A DNA stretch of 64,000 bases from Spirochaetaceae bacterium (GTDB lineage: Bacteria; Spirochaetota; Leptospiria; Leptospirales; Leptonemataceae), in assembly GCA_002729885.1 (NCBI GenBank), contig PBUB01000027.1:28707-92706 (forward strand). Reading direction: 5' to 3'. Shown here piece after piece: positions 8,823-17,009 of the stretch. Numbering within the stretch: the stretch's first letter is position 1; every line of letters starts with the position of its first letter. A program made the position numbers and the translations under genes. Under the pieces are notes generated by a model, which saw nothing but the letters and a program-made list of their open reading frames with translations, ran no database searches and had not been told where the DNA came from.

Positions 8823-10112
8823 TTATCTCTGATCCAGCGGAACGTAGCTTCTATGCATTTTGCCGGTGTAAACCTGGCGAGGGCGAAAGCTTCTGCGTTC
8901 CGTTTCATTTCTCTGCTCAAGCCAGTGAGACAGCCATCCGGAAAGCTTTCCGATGACTCGAATCACATTGTTCATCTCTGAAGGTATGCCCAGCAGATGA
9001 AAGATCAGGGCAGAATAGAAATCCAGGTTGGGATATAGCTTCATTTCTTTGAAAAAAGGATGGCCCATGGTGTATTCCTCAACCTCCAGAGCTTTGCGAA
9101 TCAGAGGAGATTTTAGCGCATCCGGATGATTCTTTCTATATTCATGAAAGATCCTGCGACTGATGGTGGCTCTCGGGTCTTCCGGTCCATAGGCAGAATG
9201 ACCCAGACCGTTGGAGCTGATGGGCTCGCCTTTTTTGATAAATCGCTCAAAGTACTGATCCGGAGTTTCTGAATTCTGGATCATCTCACGTAGAAGTATG
9301 ATCGGTGGCAGGTTCGCATCTGATTCCCGGGCACCCCACAGGGTCATAATACCGGCATTGACGCAGGCAAATAGATTCGCACGAGTGGAAGCTACAAAGC
9401 GCATGGTTGTGGTGGCTACATTGTATTCATGATCGCTATAGAGAATGAGGATCTGGTTCAGGATGCGATCATCGGCCTCGGTAACTGTATGGGCTTCTGC
9501 CGGGACAGCGAACATCATATTCAAAAAGTTCTTACAATAGGGCAGTTCATCCCTGGGATAAATGGTAGGCTGTCCCACGGATTTCTTGTAAGCCCAGGCA
9601 GCCAGGGTGCGCACTTTGGCCAGGAGCCTGGTTCGAACATCGATGCCTTTTTGAATGTTTTCTTCAAAGCTCTGTGGATAGTAGCTGGAAAGTGCGGTAA
9701 CCATGGTGGCCATGATGGCCAGGGGATGCGCATTTCCTGGAAATGAGTCAAAGAAGTTTCGCATGGACTCATGGATCATGGAATGCTTGGAAAGGGACCT
9801 GGAGTACTGCTCCAGTTCTGACTGGGTGGGCAATTCGCCTTTGCTGAGCAGATAGGATGTTTCTACAAAGCTGGAATGCTTTACCAGTTCCTCTACGTCG
9901 ATTCCGCGATACAGTAGCCGGCCGGATTTAGAATCGATCCAGGTAATGGCACTACGCGCTATAGCAGTATTGTGCAAATCCGGATCATAGGCAGAAAGTC
10001 CGGTCTTTTCCTTCAATTCCCGGACATCGAAAAACTGACTGCCATCTGAAGCTGTCATAACTGGAAAGGATAGGCTTCCGCCATTGTATTGTATTTCTAC
10101 CTGATCGGCCAT
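8823..10112 (-). CDS. gltA: Citrate synthase family protein with substituted first catalytic His
   Basis: A 429-residue protein of type II citrate synthase length and fold: RGIDVEELV, NAHPLAIM, QPTIYPRDELPYCKNFLNMM, SDHEYN and SGWLSHWLEQ are all recognisable. Of the three catalytic residues known in this family, His305 (GLGHSAYG) and Asp364 (PNLDFYS) are present. The first, in the usual WGPxHGGAN loop, is replaced: residues 259-267 read WGARESDAN, putting Glu263 where His should be and removing both glycines. The Arg after the second His (GHRVY) is also Ser. The frame is intact and otherwise conserved, so this is not a sequencing break. It may be an inactive or repurposed paralogue; a canonical copy would have to lie elsewhere. 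Confidence 0.85.
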   Translation of the reverse strand: MADQVEIQYNGGSLSFPVMTASDGSQFFDVRELKEKTGLSAYDPDLHNTAIARSAITWIDSKSGRLLYRGIDVEELVKHSSFVETSYLLSKGELPTQSELEQYSRSLSKHSMIHESMRNFFDSFPGNAHPLAIMATMVTALSSYYPQSFEENIQKGIDVRTRLLAKVRTLAAWAYKKSVGQPTIYPRDELPYCKNFLNMMFAVPAEAHTVTEADDRILNQILILYSDHEYNVATTTMRFVASTRANLFACVNAGIMTLWGARESDANLPPIILLREMIQNSETPDQYFERFIKKGEPISSNGLGHSAYGPEDPRATISRRIFHEYRKNHPDALKSPLIRKALEVEEYTMGHPFFKEMKLYPNLDFYSALIFHLLGIPSEMNNVIRVIGKLSGWLSHWLEQRNETERRSFRPRQVYTGKMHRSYVPLDQR

Positions 10113-10354
10113 GATTCATCAAACCTGTCAGGAATCTTCACAGGCAAATCTTTTTTGGTGTTTCTCTAAAATGCGCCGGTGCCGTTGCCTGGTAATTGGG
10201 AAGTTCCGGCGCCTCGGAAGCCAGCGGATGCTTTCCGGGGATGCTGGTAGCCTGGATTCTCTCGGCACAGGATTGGCCTGTATGTCTGAATAAAAACGGA
10301 AAGTGTGGATTGGAATGGGCTGAGATACTCGCCGAGGTACTCAATGGAGGATCC
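10113..10354. other. Intergenic region between divergent genes
   Basis: About 240 bases between the citrate synthase start and the promoter of the DUF350 gene. Short frames occur on both strands, but none has a ribosome binding site or protein-like composition. I see no RNA gene or strong hairpin. The promoter and 5' region of the citrate synthase homologue must lie here on the minus strand. Confidence 0.5.
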
Positions 10355-10383
10355 TTGACAGTCCCCGTTTTTTCTGTTATCTT
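10355..10383 (+). promoter_or_regulatory. Sigma-70-type promoter for the DUF350 gene
   Basis: TTGACA at 10355-10360, a 17-base spacer, then TATCTT at 10378-10383. The predicted start near 10390 leaves a leader of about 30 bases before the ATG at 10422. The -35 box is perfect and the -10 box matches at 4 of 6. Confidence 0.65.
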
Positions 10384-10421
10384 TCAATCATCCGCAAACA
10401 CTTGGCGGACCATTTCTCTTT

Positions 10422-10640
10422 ATGGAAATCATTCAATTAAACTTCATATACGCAGTGGCAGGCTGCCTGCTGGGATTGGTGAGCATTCTAACCACCCTGG
10501 CTCTTATTGACTGGATCTTCGGGTTTCGCATTCGCCGATCGTTGCGAAACGGAAATCAAGCGGTGGCGCTGGCTACCGGCGGAGCCATTGTAGGTCTGGG
10601 CCTGGCCTATGGCCTGATCATTGGTCTTAGTTTGAACTGA
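10422..10640 (+). CDS. Small DUF350-family membrane protein
   Basis: A 72-residue protein with two hydrophobic helices (about 9-33 and 47-70) joined by a basic loop. The loop RRSLRNGNQAVALATGGAIVGLGLAYG matches the repeat unit of DUF350 proteins, which usually carry the Gly-Asn-x-Ala-Val-Ala motif; full-length members have two or more such units and this has one. The function of the family is not established. It is monocistronic, with a clear promoter upstream. Confidence 0.65.
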   Translation: MEIIQLNFIYAVAGCLLGLVSILTTLALIDWIFGFRIRRSLRNGNQAVALATGGAIVGLGLAYGLIIGLSLN

Positions 10641-10718
10641 ATTTGCATGGGACTTTCGGTCACCAGTTAAACCGGTTTTCATAGCCGCGGATAGTCCGGG
10701 ACCAGCGCCATGATAGTG

Positions 10719-10967
10719 TCACAACTGACCCTCATCGCTAAAGTGTACAATATATCGAAGGCCAGACTCTTCTGGAAGGCAGGAATCTCTGGTTTTGATG
10801 GTTTCTGTCCCGTATCGAATAGAGCCGAGTGCGGATTCGAAGAGGCGTAGATACAGCGATGCGATGGCGCGATAATGCGAACATGAAAGTATGAAAAATG
10901 CTGCCCCGAGACAAAATATTGATTTTCCCGCTGTATGATGGCACCGTTCCGGTGAAGAATAAATCAT
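10719..10967 (-). CDS. Possible small lipoprotein-like gene, unrecognised
   Basis: An open frame of 82 codons beginning with ATG at 10967, 17 bases from the preferred start of the divergent transglycosylase. It has a hydrophobic stretch ending in the lipobox-like ILSC (residues 27-30 or so), followed by a soluble tail with codon choices like those of neighbouring genes. The ribosome binding site (AAAGG) is too close to the ATG, and there is no homologue I recognise. If it is not real, 10641-10984 is a 344-base gap in which I see no other feature. Confidence 0.3.
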   Translation of the reverse strand: MIYSSPERCHHTAGKSIFCLGAAFFILSCSHYRAIASLYLRLFESALGSIRYGTETIKTRDSCLPEESGLRYIVHFSDEGQL

Positions 10968-10984
10968 TGCCTTTGCAAAATACA

Positions 10985-11704
10985 ATGACCGCGGCAGCCG
11001 CAGCGGCGGTGTTCCAGAATAGAATCTTGCCAACCAGGTTTCGCACTGGAATTCTTCTTCTTTTGCCTTTCCTGCTTTCCTGTTCCTTTCCGTCTTCAGG
11101 TTCTCTAACTTCCAACCTTGCTTCGAAAGCGGAACTGAAAACCAGTATATCACCCGAATTAAAGAACCGTGAGATTCGAAACAGTGTCATTCATGCAGCC
11201 AGGCATCCACTGGTTTCGAGGCCTGTGGATCTAAATCGATGGGACAGTAAGTACGACGACTACTTTCGAAAGTATTCCAAACGATTCTTTGGGGTTGGTA
11301 TGGACTGGCGCTGGTTCAAGGCTCAGGCTATCGCAGAGTCGGAATTGAAGCATTCATCTACAGGTCCTCGTGGTGCCGTGGGTCTAATGCAAATCATGCC
11401 CGAGACATTTTCACAGGCCAGCAATGAACTGCTTCTGGATGCATCCCAGGAAAGATGGCATATTGCGGTGGCCATTCAATACAACCGATGGCTGTGGAAT
11501 CGCTGGAAAGGGGGCCTGAAGAATGATCAGAGAATTCCTTTTATGCTGGCCTCCTACAATGCAGGCCGTTCCAGGATTCTAAGATCTATGTATTTCTGTG
11601 GCGGATGTCTTCGCTGGGATAGACTCAGATTCTTTGTTCCGCCGGTAACCAGGCATTATCTAATCAAGATTTATTCGCTTATGGGTGAGGATTCCGAAAG
11701 CTGA
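10985..11704 (+). CDS. SLT-type lytic murein transglycosylase, lipoprotein
   Basis: Peptidoglycan-cleaving enzyme of the soluble lytic transglycosylase (Slt/MltC-like) fold. The catalytic Glu is in AIAESELKHSSTGPRGAVGLMQIMP, the classic ES motif followed by GLMQ; ASYNAG near the C-terminus is the third family motif. The N-terminus has a basic stretch, a Leu-rich helix and the lipobox LLSC at residues 30-33, so it should be lipid-anchored and face the periplasm. Frames extend to an ATG at 10898 and a GTG at 10952, but neither has a convincing Shine-Dalgarno, and only the ATG at 10985 gives a normal-length lipoprotein signal. It is convergent with the pseudokinase, 28 bases away. Confidence 0.85.
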   Translation: MTAAAAAAVFQNRILPTRFRTGILLLLPFLLSCSFPSSGSLTSNLASKAELKTSISPELKNREIRNSVIHAARHPLVSRPVDLNRWDSKYDDYFRKYSKRFFGVGMDWRWFKAQAIAESELKHSSTGPRGAVGLMQIMPETFSQASNELLLDASQERWHIAVAIQYNRWLWNRWKGGLKNDQRIPFMLASYNAGRSRILRSMYFCGGCLRWDRLRFFVPPVTRHYLIKIYSLMGEDSES

Positions 11705-11732
11705 CGGGATAAACGGACAGTCTACTCGGCCA

Positions 11733-13706
11733 TCAGGCGGATTTCTTGAACTTTTGCTTCACCCAGAGAACGAACTCGGTGGTAGACATGTTTGCATGAA
11801 ATTGCACTTCCGGTGTACGCTCTTCGCTGGCTGCTGCTGCCCTGGCCAGAGCTTCCGCTTCTTTATCCTGTTCTACCAGGCTCACCACCTTGAGACCGCC
11901 ATTTTCCCGTTCCAGATGCTCCTCTGGTGGTAGATGAGCATCCAGCCGCACATCAATGCATAGAAACTTTCGATTGAGTATTCGCACATGCAGGCTGCCA
12001 TCGAGGATTCGAATAATTTCCTGAATAATGCCCCACTGAATCCAGAGCCCCTCCAGGTCGGGCAGTTTACCGGTAAGAATCCTCTGCATTCTTCGCATAG
12101 TCTTTCTGTCATCATGCTGCAGTAGAAAGCGAAAGTGAAGGTTCTCATCCAGGTCAGATGTAACAATTAGATCTATATGCCGGAATGTCTTGAATCCTGG
12201 AAAATCCACCAGGCGAATGACAGCAGAATGCACCAGATCCAGACTGCTTTCCAGTTCCAGACTGGGATGAACCTTTACGGTGCATGTTACTCCGCTGGTA
12301 GGCAATACAGCGCTAAGGAAGTCTCCAACGTTTACCGGTACTCTGGCTTCTGGCTCTTCCATCACTTCCAGGCGACTAAGCTCCAGGACATCATCCAGAC
12401 TTTTTTCCAGCTCGGTAAGATGGAACTGAACTCCTGCCGCTTCCTTTTTGGAGAAGCCATCCGACATCTTGCTTCGTACCTGCTGAGTGATTTCCAGAAC
12501 AGGCTGGGATATGGCCAGATGAATATGGTGAAAGATTCGAGTTCGCAGCTCATTTACGGACTCCATTTTCACCTGACCCCGATCCACGTCCCTCTGAAGA
12601 TTCACAAGCTTGAGGACAATAATGGCGGCGGGCAGAAGCAAAGCTACCACTGAAAAGAAACCCAGTTCGATGGCTCCCGGTTGCCAGAACTGCTGACCCA
12701 TTACAGAAAACAATCCATGGACCAGGAAGAATACAAAGCCGCCGGCAATGATAAATCCTCCGGTGGATTGCTTCTGCATAAGTTCTTTGAACGTCAGATA
12801 GGCTCCATAAAAGAAAATAGGAATGTTCAATAGCTTCCAGGTCAGCTCTACTATTTCTACCAGGAAATGCAATCGCAGCGCATAGAGCAGGGCAGCAATA
12901 AAGGCTACAGCGATTACTACCCACCAGAAAGTTCTGTAGTATCTGGGAGTCTCCATTCCAAAGAATCGAATTACGAAAGGATAGAAGAGTGCAGGAATTA
13001 AAATGCCAGAAACTGTACCTGTAATCTCCAGAACTCCATGTAACGGAAGCACCCAGTGCAGTATTTCGTTCTCGCACATGAAATGGAGGGCCAGAACTCC
13101 ATAACCAAGACCGGACGGTAGATAGATTCGGCCTGCTTCTACGCGAAAGTGAAGCAAAATGAAAAATATGCTGGAAGAGAAAAATAGAAGCGAAAATACA
13201 AAGTTCGTAATCTGGGATTTCCAGAATAGCTCCCGGGCGATTTCGGTGTTCTGTACTGTGATAGGACCCTGAAGGATTCCAGCAGATATCTTACGAGAGC
13301 TTTCCAGTCTCAGAGAAATGAAATTCAATCCCGGTTTCAGAATGCTTCCCGGTATGGTCACTACCAGCGGCCGGCCTGGACTTTCCGGTCCTCCGCCAAT
13401 TCGAATCCCATTTATATACACATCCAGCCTGTCGTAGATGGGACCGGCAAGAAAACTCAGATTGTAACGTCCAGGCTCAACATTCAGTTCTTTTCGCAGC
13501 CAGATGATGTTTCCCGTTTCCTTGAGGGTAGGGGCCAGATTACCGGGCAACTGCACCACCGGCCATGCATCATCGTTGGGGTCTTCCATACGACCCGAGG
13601 GAATGACCTTCCAGGGACCGGAAAGATCCAGCACGGTGCGCGCCTGGAGGCCGCTCGATAGAAGCAGGAAGCCCAGGAAGGCAAAAAGGATTCTTCCGGC
13701 CTTCAT
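11733..13706 (-). CDS. 7TM-DISM receptor with degenerate histidine-kinase tail (pseudokinase)
   Basis: A 657-residue protein: signal peptide (1-22), jelly-roll extracellular domain beginning with DLSGPWKV (about 26-150), seven hydrophobic helices (about 165-365) and a cytoplasmic region that resembles DHp plus HATPase without their motifs. The DHp-like helix reads HLAISQPVLEITQQ, the N-box Asn is gone (AVIRLVDFPG), and the G2 box is replaced by WIQWGII. ATP binding is therefore unlikely. It begins with an ATG overlapping the TAA of the upstream kinase (TAATG), so the two are probably translated together. I infer that it heterodimerises with that kinase as a regulatory subunit. Confidence 0.8.
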   Translation of the reverse strand: MKAGRILFAFLGFLLLSSGLQARTVLDLSGPWKVIPSGRMEDPNDDAWPVVQLPGNLAPTLKETGNIIWLRKELNVEPGRYNLSFLAGPIYDRLDVYINGIRIGGGPESPGRPLVVTIPGSILKPGLNFISLRLESSRKISAGILQGPITVQNTEIARELFWKSQITNFVFSLLFFSSSIFFILLHFRVEAGRIYLPSGLGYGVLALHFMCENEILHWVLPLHGVLEITGTVSGILIPALFYPFVIRFFGMETPRYYRTFWWVVIAVAFIAALLYALRLHFLVEIVELTWKLLNIPIFFYGAYLTFKELMQKQSTGGFIIAGGFVFFLVHGLFSVMGQQFWQPGAIELGFFSVVALLLPAAIIVLKLVNLQRDVDRGQVKMESVNELRTRIFHHIHLAISQPVLEITQQVRSKMSDGFSKKEAAGVQFHLTELEKSLDDVLELSRLEVMEEPEARVPVNVGDFLSAVLPTSGVTCTVKVHPSLELESSLDLVHSAVIRLVDFPGFKTFRHIDLIVTSDLDENLHFRFLLQHDDRKTMRRMQRILTGKLPDLEGLWIQWGIIQEIIRILDGSLHVRILNRKFLCIDVRLDAHLPPEEHLERENGGLKVVSLVEQDKEAEALARAAAASEERTPEVQFHANMSTTEFVLWVKQKFKKSA

Positions 13707-15820
13707 TACGCTGCCTCCGCCTGTGGAATAAAGATTTCCATGCTGGTGTAGAATCCTGGACCGCTATCCAGTCGCAAACTTGCTCCCATCCTTGCTGCGA
13801 TTTCGTCAACAATCGTCAGACCGATGCCGCTACCAGCCACTGAATGATCTTCTGCTCCTCGAACAAATCGTTCGAAGATCAGTTCCTGTTGATCTGCCGG
13901 TATTCCAGGACCTTCATCCCGGATGTTTACTGTTATGCCCCGTTCATCCTTTACCAGGCGAATTTCGACATCGCTTTCTGAATAGAGAAGAGCATTCTCT
14001 ACCAGATGATAAACCATTGCATGAAACAGCTCCGGGTCTCCTCTATAGATTATCTCATCCGCAGAGGAATGCACAATGAGCCTGGATTGCTTCGCCTGAG
14101 TGGCCCGAATGGCACGATCCGATACAAGTTTGATTTGATCCAGGAGGTTAAAACGAACGTTCTTGTCCGGATATTCGTTGTTTTCGAGCTGACTCAACAA
14201 TCGGCTGTCCAGAATTAAATTCTCCAGGTTGGTAAGATGGCATTCCAGATCGCGGTTCTTTTTGTTTTGAGTTCTGGCATTCTTTTTCTCGGAGCCCGCC
14301 CCCAGGAGGTGCTTGATTCCTTCGAACAGATGCTGAAACTCCTGTGAGATATTCAGGATCGTTCCTGTTTTCTTTCGTTCCAGCTGTCGCAGTTCCTTTT
14401 CCTGCTCCTTTACAGCTGCGTTCAACTGAATGATTCCATCTGACAGCTGAAGTGCGATAAATCCCAGAAAAATGGGAAATGCAAAGACCAGGATCCTGGG
14501 CGTATTTATGACTCCCAGGGTTGAAAGCATATCGTTCAGGACCGGAGGAATCAGACACATGAATCCAATTCCAATGAAGCGAAGTCTGTCTCTGTATGGC
14601 CTGTAGGTATTCTTGAACATTGAGATACCATAGATCAATACAACGCTTACACCGGCCAGATTGGAATAGATGGTAACATCGAACCAGAACACCGAGCGAT
14701 TCTCACCCAGAAAGGGAATGGAAATTGTAATCAGGGCCAGAGCTCCATAGAATATTTCCAGGAACTTCAGTATCATTGGTCTTTTGTGCTCGATCCAGGA
14801 AATGAAGAAGTTCAGGAACAATATAGGGAGCATGTAGAGGCAGAGAAGCTCTACCTGATATGAGAAAACGAAATCATCGAAAATAACATACCTGTAGCCT
14901 GACCGAATCAAATGATAGAATCCCAGACTTAAGGTGAAGAGCCCCAGAAATAGATTCTCTTTTTTCCTGGAAGTGAAAATTACAAAAGAGAAGAAATACA
15001 GCGAAATGAATAGAAATAAAAAACTGAAACCGGCAGAAACCCGAGAAGAAAGCATATTCTCCGTAAGCAGATCTCCCTGATGGGCAACCCTGGGGTCGTT
15101 TAGAATACCGGCTCCGCCAGTGCTTCCATAGAGTCGAATGGCTACGATGTTCTCTTCCTGCCAGAGTCCAAAAGGTACCGAATAGATTCGATCGCTTTCA
15201 ACGTCAGGACTGAACGGCTGAACCTTGCCGGTGCTTCCAATGGGCACACCGTTGAAAAATACCTGGTCTGCATCGCGAACCCGGCCCAGATAAAGAGCGG
15301 CATGTTCCGGGGCCTGTCCGGTAAGAACGATTCTGCAGCGAAGCCAGATTTCTCCGCGATATCCTTTTACATTGCTTCCGTCGAATGTAAAGGGAACTGA
15401 TACGGATTGCCAGTGGGAATCGTTTAAGGAGGGGTTCTGACCTCCGGACAGCGGGCCTTTGTAGAGCTTCCAGTTTCCTTTGAGCTCCAGAGCAGAGCGC
15501 CCATTGTAGTACACCGGGCAGTCTGCCTGCAGGCTCAGAAAGGGGGCCAAAAAAAGGACGATTGCAAGAAGGCCTGCTTTTCCCACTATCTTATTATCGG
15601 AGCGGCGAACCGGGTAATTGAAAGCCGGAACCGCTTTGTGGAGCCTGGAATCCGGAGCTTTGCCGCCGACCATCCAATCGATGCATCGGCGGCGAATGAC
15701 TGACGCTCCGGTCCCTCGCCAGCTCAGCCACAACCTGGAATGTCCTGGTTTTCCCGCTCCTCTTACGTTCTCCAATCTTCCCATGTTTTCCAAGCTTCCC
15801 ACATGCTCCGCTTCAATCAT
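13706..15820 (-). CDS. 7TM-DISM sensor kinase with intact ATPase and altered H-box
   Basis: A 704-residue receptor: basic N-terminal extension, hydrophobic signal or anchor (about 79-98), extracellular jelly-roll (LKGNWKLYKG onward, about 110-240), seven helices (about 258-465) and a cytoplasmic kinase. The HATPase is complete (HLVENALLYS, DEGPGIP, FERFVRG, GSGIGLTI). The H-box reads NISQEFQHLFE: Gln493 stands at the canonical His position and His497 lies four residues on. The ATG at 15820 overlaps the rsgA stop (ATGA), which supports this start; Met50 at 15673 would give a shorter, more usual N-terminus but has no ribosome binding site. The ligand is unknown; jelly-roll 7TM-DISM domains are thought to bind carbohydrates. 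Confidence 0.85.
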   Translation of the reverse strand: MIEAEHVGSLENMGRLENVRGAGKPGHSRLWLSWRGTGASVIRRRCIDWMVGGKAPDSRLHKAVPAFNYPVRRSDNKIVGKAGLLAIVLFLAPFLSLQADCPVYYNGRSALELKGNWKLYKGPLSGGQNPSLNDSHWQSVSVPFTFDGSNVKGYRGEIWLRCRIVLTGQAPEHAALYLGRVRDADQVFFNGVPIGSTGKVQPFSPDVESDRIYSVPFGLWQEENIVAIRLYGSTGGAGILNDPRVAHQGDLLTENMLSSRVSAGFSFLFLFISLYFFSFVIFTSRKKENLFLGLFTLSLGFYHLIRSGYRYVIFDDFVFSYQVELLCLYMLPILFLNFFISWIEHKRPMILKFLEIFYGALALITISIPFLGENRSVFWFDVTIYSNLAGVSVVLIYGISMFKNTYRPYRDRLRFIGIGFMCLIPPVLNDMLSTLGVINTPRILVFAFPIFLGFIALQLSDGIIQLNAAVKEQEKELRQLERKKTGTILNISQEFQHLFEGIKHLLGAGSEKKNARTQNKKNRDLECHLTNLENLILDSRLLSQLENNEYPDKNVRFNLLDQIKLVSDRAIRATQAKQSRLIVHSSADEIIYRGDPELFHAMVYHLVENALLYSESDVEIRLVKDERGITVNIRDEGPGIPADQQELIFERFVRGAEDHSVAGSGIGLTIVDEIAARMGASLRLDSGPGFYTSMEIFIPQAEAA

Positions 15821-16956
15821 TTATTTCTCATCCTGCCTGTGGGCTTGATATAGTCCCCTTTTCTCACCCGATCCGGACTCTTCAATGATTCCAGCATTTG
15901 ATCCAGGCTTTTTTGTCTTTCTGGAAACAGGATTTCCTGACCATGCCCTTGAAGTATCTCCTGCACCGCGCAATCCGTGGATCCTTCTGCATGATCGCAA
16001 TTACGGAACCGGCAATTCTCGGACGCTTCTTCCAGCTCTCGAAAGGATTCCAGCAGTTCCTTTCTATCCAGGTGGGCCACTCCCCATTCCTTGATTCCGG
16101 GAGTGTCGATTACCATTCCTCCATCCGGCAGAACCATCAGGATGGGATTGGTTGTAGTATGTCGGCCCTTGCGAGTGCTTTCGCTCACATCGGAAGTCTT
16201 TTGAGCGCCGCTACCAAACAGTCGATTGAATAGCGTGGATTTGCCTGTGCCGGAATGTCCGGTAAGAAGAGTAGTGCCGCTGGTAACAGCTTCTGACAGC
16301 CTGTCCAGTTCAGGCGAAGATTCATCGGATAAAAGATCCAGAAAGTAGCAGGGATATCCCAGCCTTCGATAATTTAAAGCGGTTAAGAAATCGTAGGATT
16401 CTTCTGTGAAGGATTCCCTTTCCTCCAGGGGCGGATCCGGCTCTTTCTCCGGGTCCACCAGATCGCGCAATAGTTCCAGACATTCAATACTTGAGGCGAA
16501 TTGCACGGTTTCTTCGGAAAGCAAATCGGTCTTGGTAAATGCCAGATGGGGTTCTACATTTCCGGTTTCGCATGCGCTCAGGAATCGATCAATGAAGCCT
16601 GGTCTCAGAGATGGATCTTTCAGGGCGCAAACGGCAACGGCCCGGTCCACATTGGCTGCCAGCACATGGGTTTCATAGGGTGAGGATCTGGCCAGGAAAC
16701 TGCGTCTGGGCAAAATCTCTTCGATGATAGCTTCTTCGGTTCCTTCTTCCTGACTGAACAGCACACGGTCCCCTACCGCCAGAGGATTGCGCTGATTATC
16801 CTGTTTTTCCAGCCTCAGTCGGCCCCGAAGGACAGCACGAAGTTCCGGACTCCTTTCTGGCTCCGGAAGTATACTGTAATAGGCGCCGAAGATTCGGCTG
16901 ACAATGGCCTCTTTTTGCTCCGGCGGCTTTGTATCCTGTTTTTCTGTGTCCGGCAT
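15817..16956 (-). CDS. rsgA: Ribosome small-subunit-dependent GTPase RsgA
   Basis: Late 30S ribosome maturation factor with the circularly permuted GTPase order: OB-fold N-terminus, G4 FTKTDLL (about 139-145), G1 P-loop GHSGTGKST, G3 DTPG and a C-terminal zinc finger with Cys and His in CRFRNCDH then DC. At 379 residues it is somewhat long, with an acidic insert (about 192-210) between G4 and the P-loop. It is the first gene of a three-gene minus-strand unit whose other members are 7TM receptors, joined by ATGA and TAATG overlaps. Confidence 0.95.
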   Translation of the reverse strand: MPDTEKQDTKPPEQKEAIVSRIFGAYYSILPEPERSPELRAVLRGRLRLEKQDNQRNPLAVGDRVLFSQEEGTEEAIIEEILPRRSFLARSSPYETHVLAANVDRAVAVCALKDPSLRPGFIDRFLSACETGNVEPHLAFTKTDLLSEETVQFASSIECLELLRDLVDPEKEPDPPLEERESFTEESYDFLTALNYRRLGYPCYFLDLLSDESSPELDRLSEAVTSGTTLLTGHSGTGKSTLFNRLFGSGAQKTSDVSESTRKGRHTTTNPILMVLPDGGMVIDTPGIKEWGVAHLDRKELLESFRELEEASENCRFRNCDHAEGSTDCAVQEILQGHGQEILFPERQKSLDQMLESLKSPDRVRKGDYIKPTGRMRNK

Positions 16957-17009
16957 ACAGTGGGAAATGTTCTTGTAATAGCAACTGCGGTCATCCGAAA
17001 TTTGATATC

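Noticed and set aside
10738..11190. A 150-codon minus-strand frame overlapping the transglycosylase start
   Set aside because: It covers most of the lipoprotein signal region on the other strand and has no recognisable composition; only the shorter frame at 10719-10967 is kept, with low confidence.
16929..17009. Upstream extension of the GAF kinase into the rsgA start
   Set aside because: It would use a TTG inside the divergent rsgA gene and adds a Cys-rich stretch with no domain.
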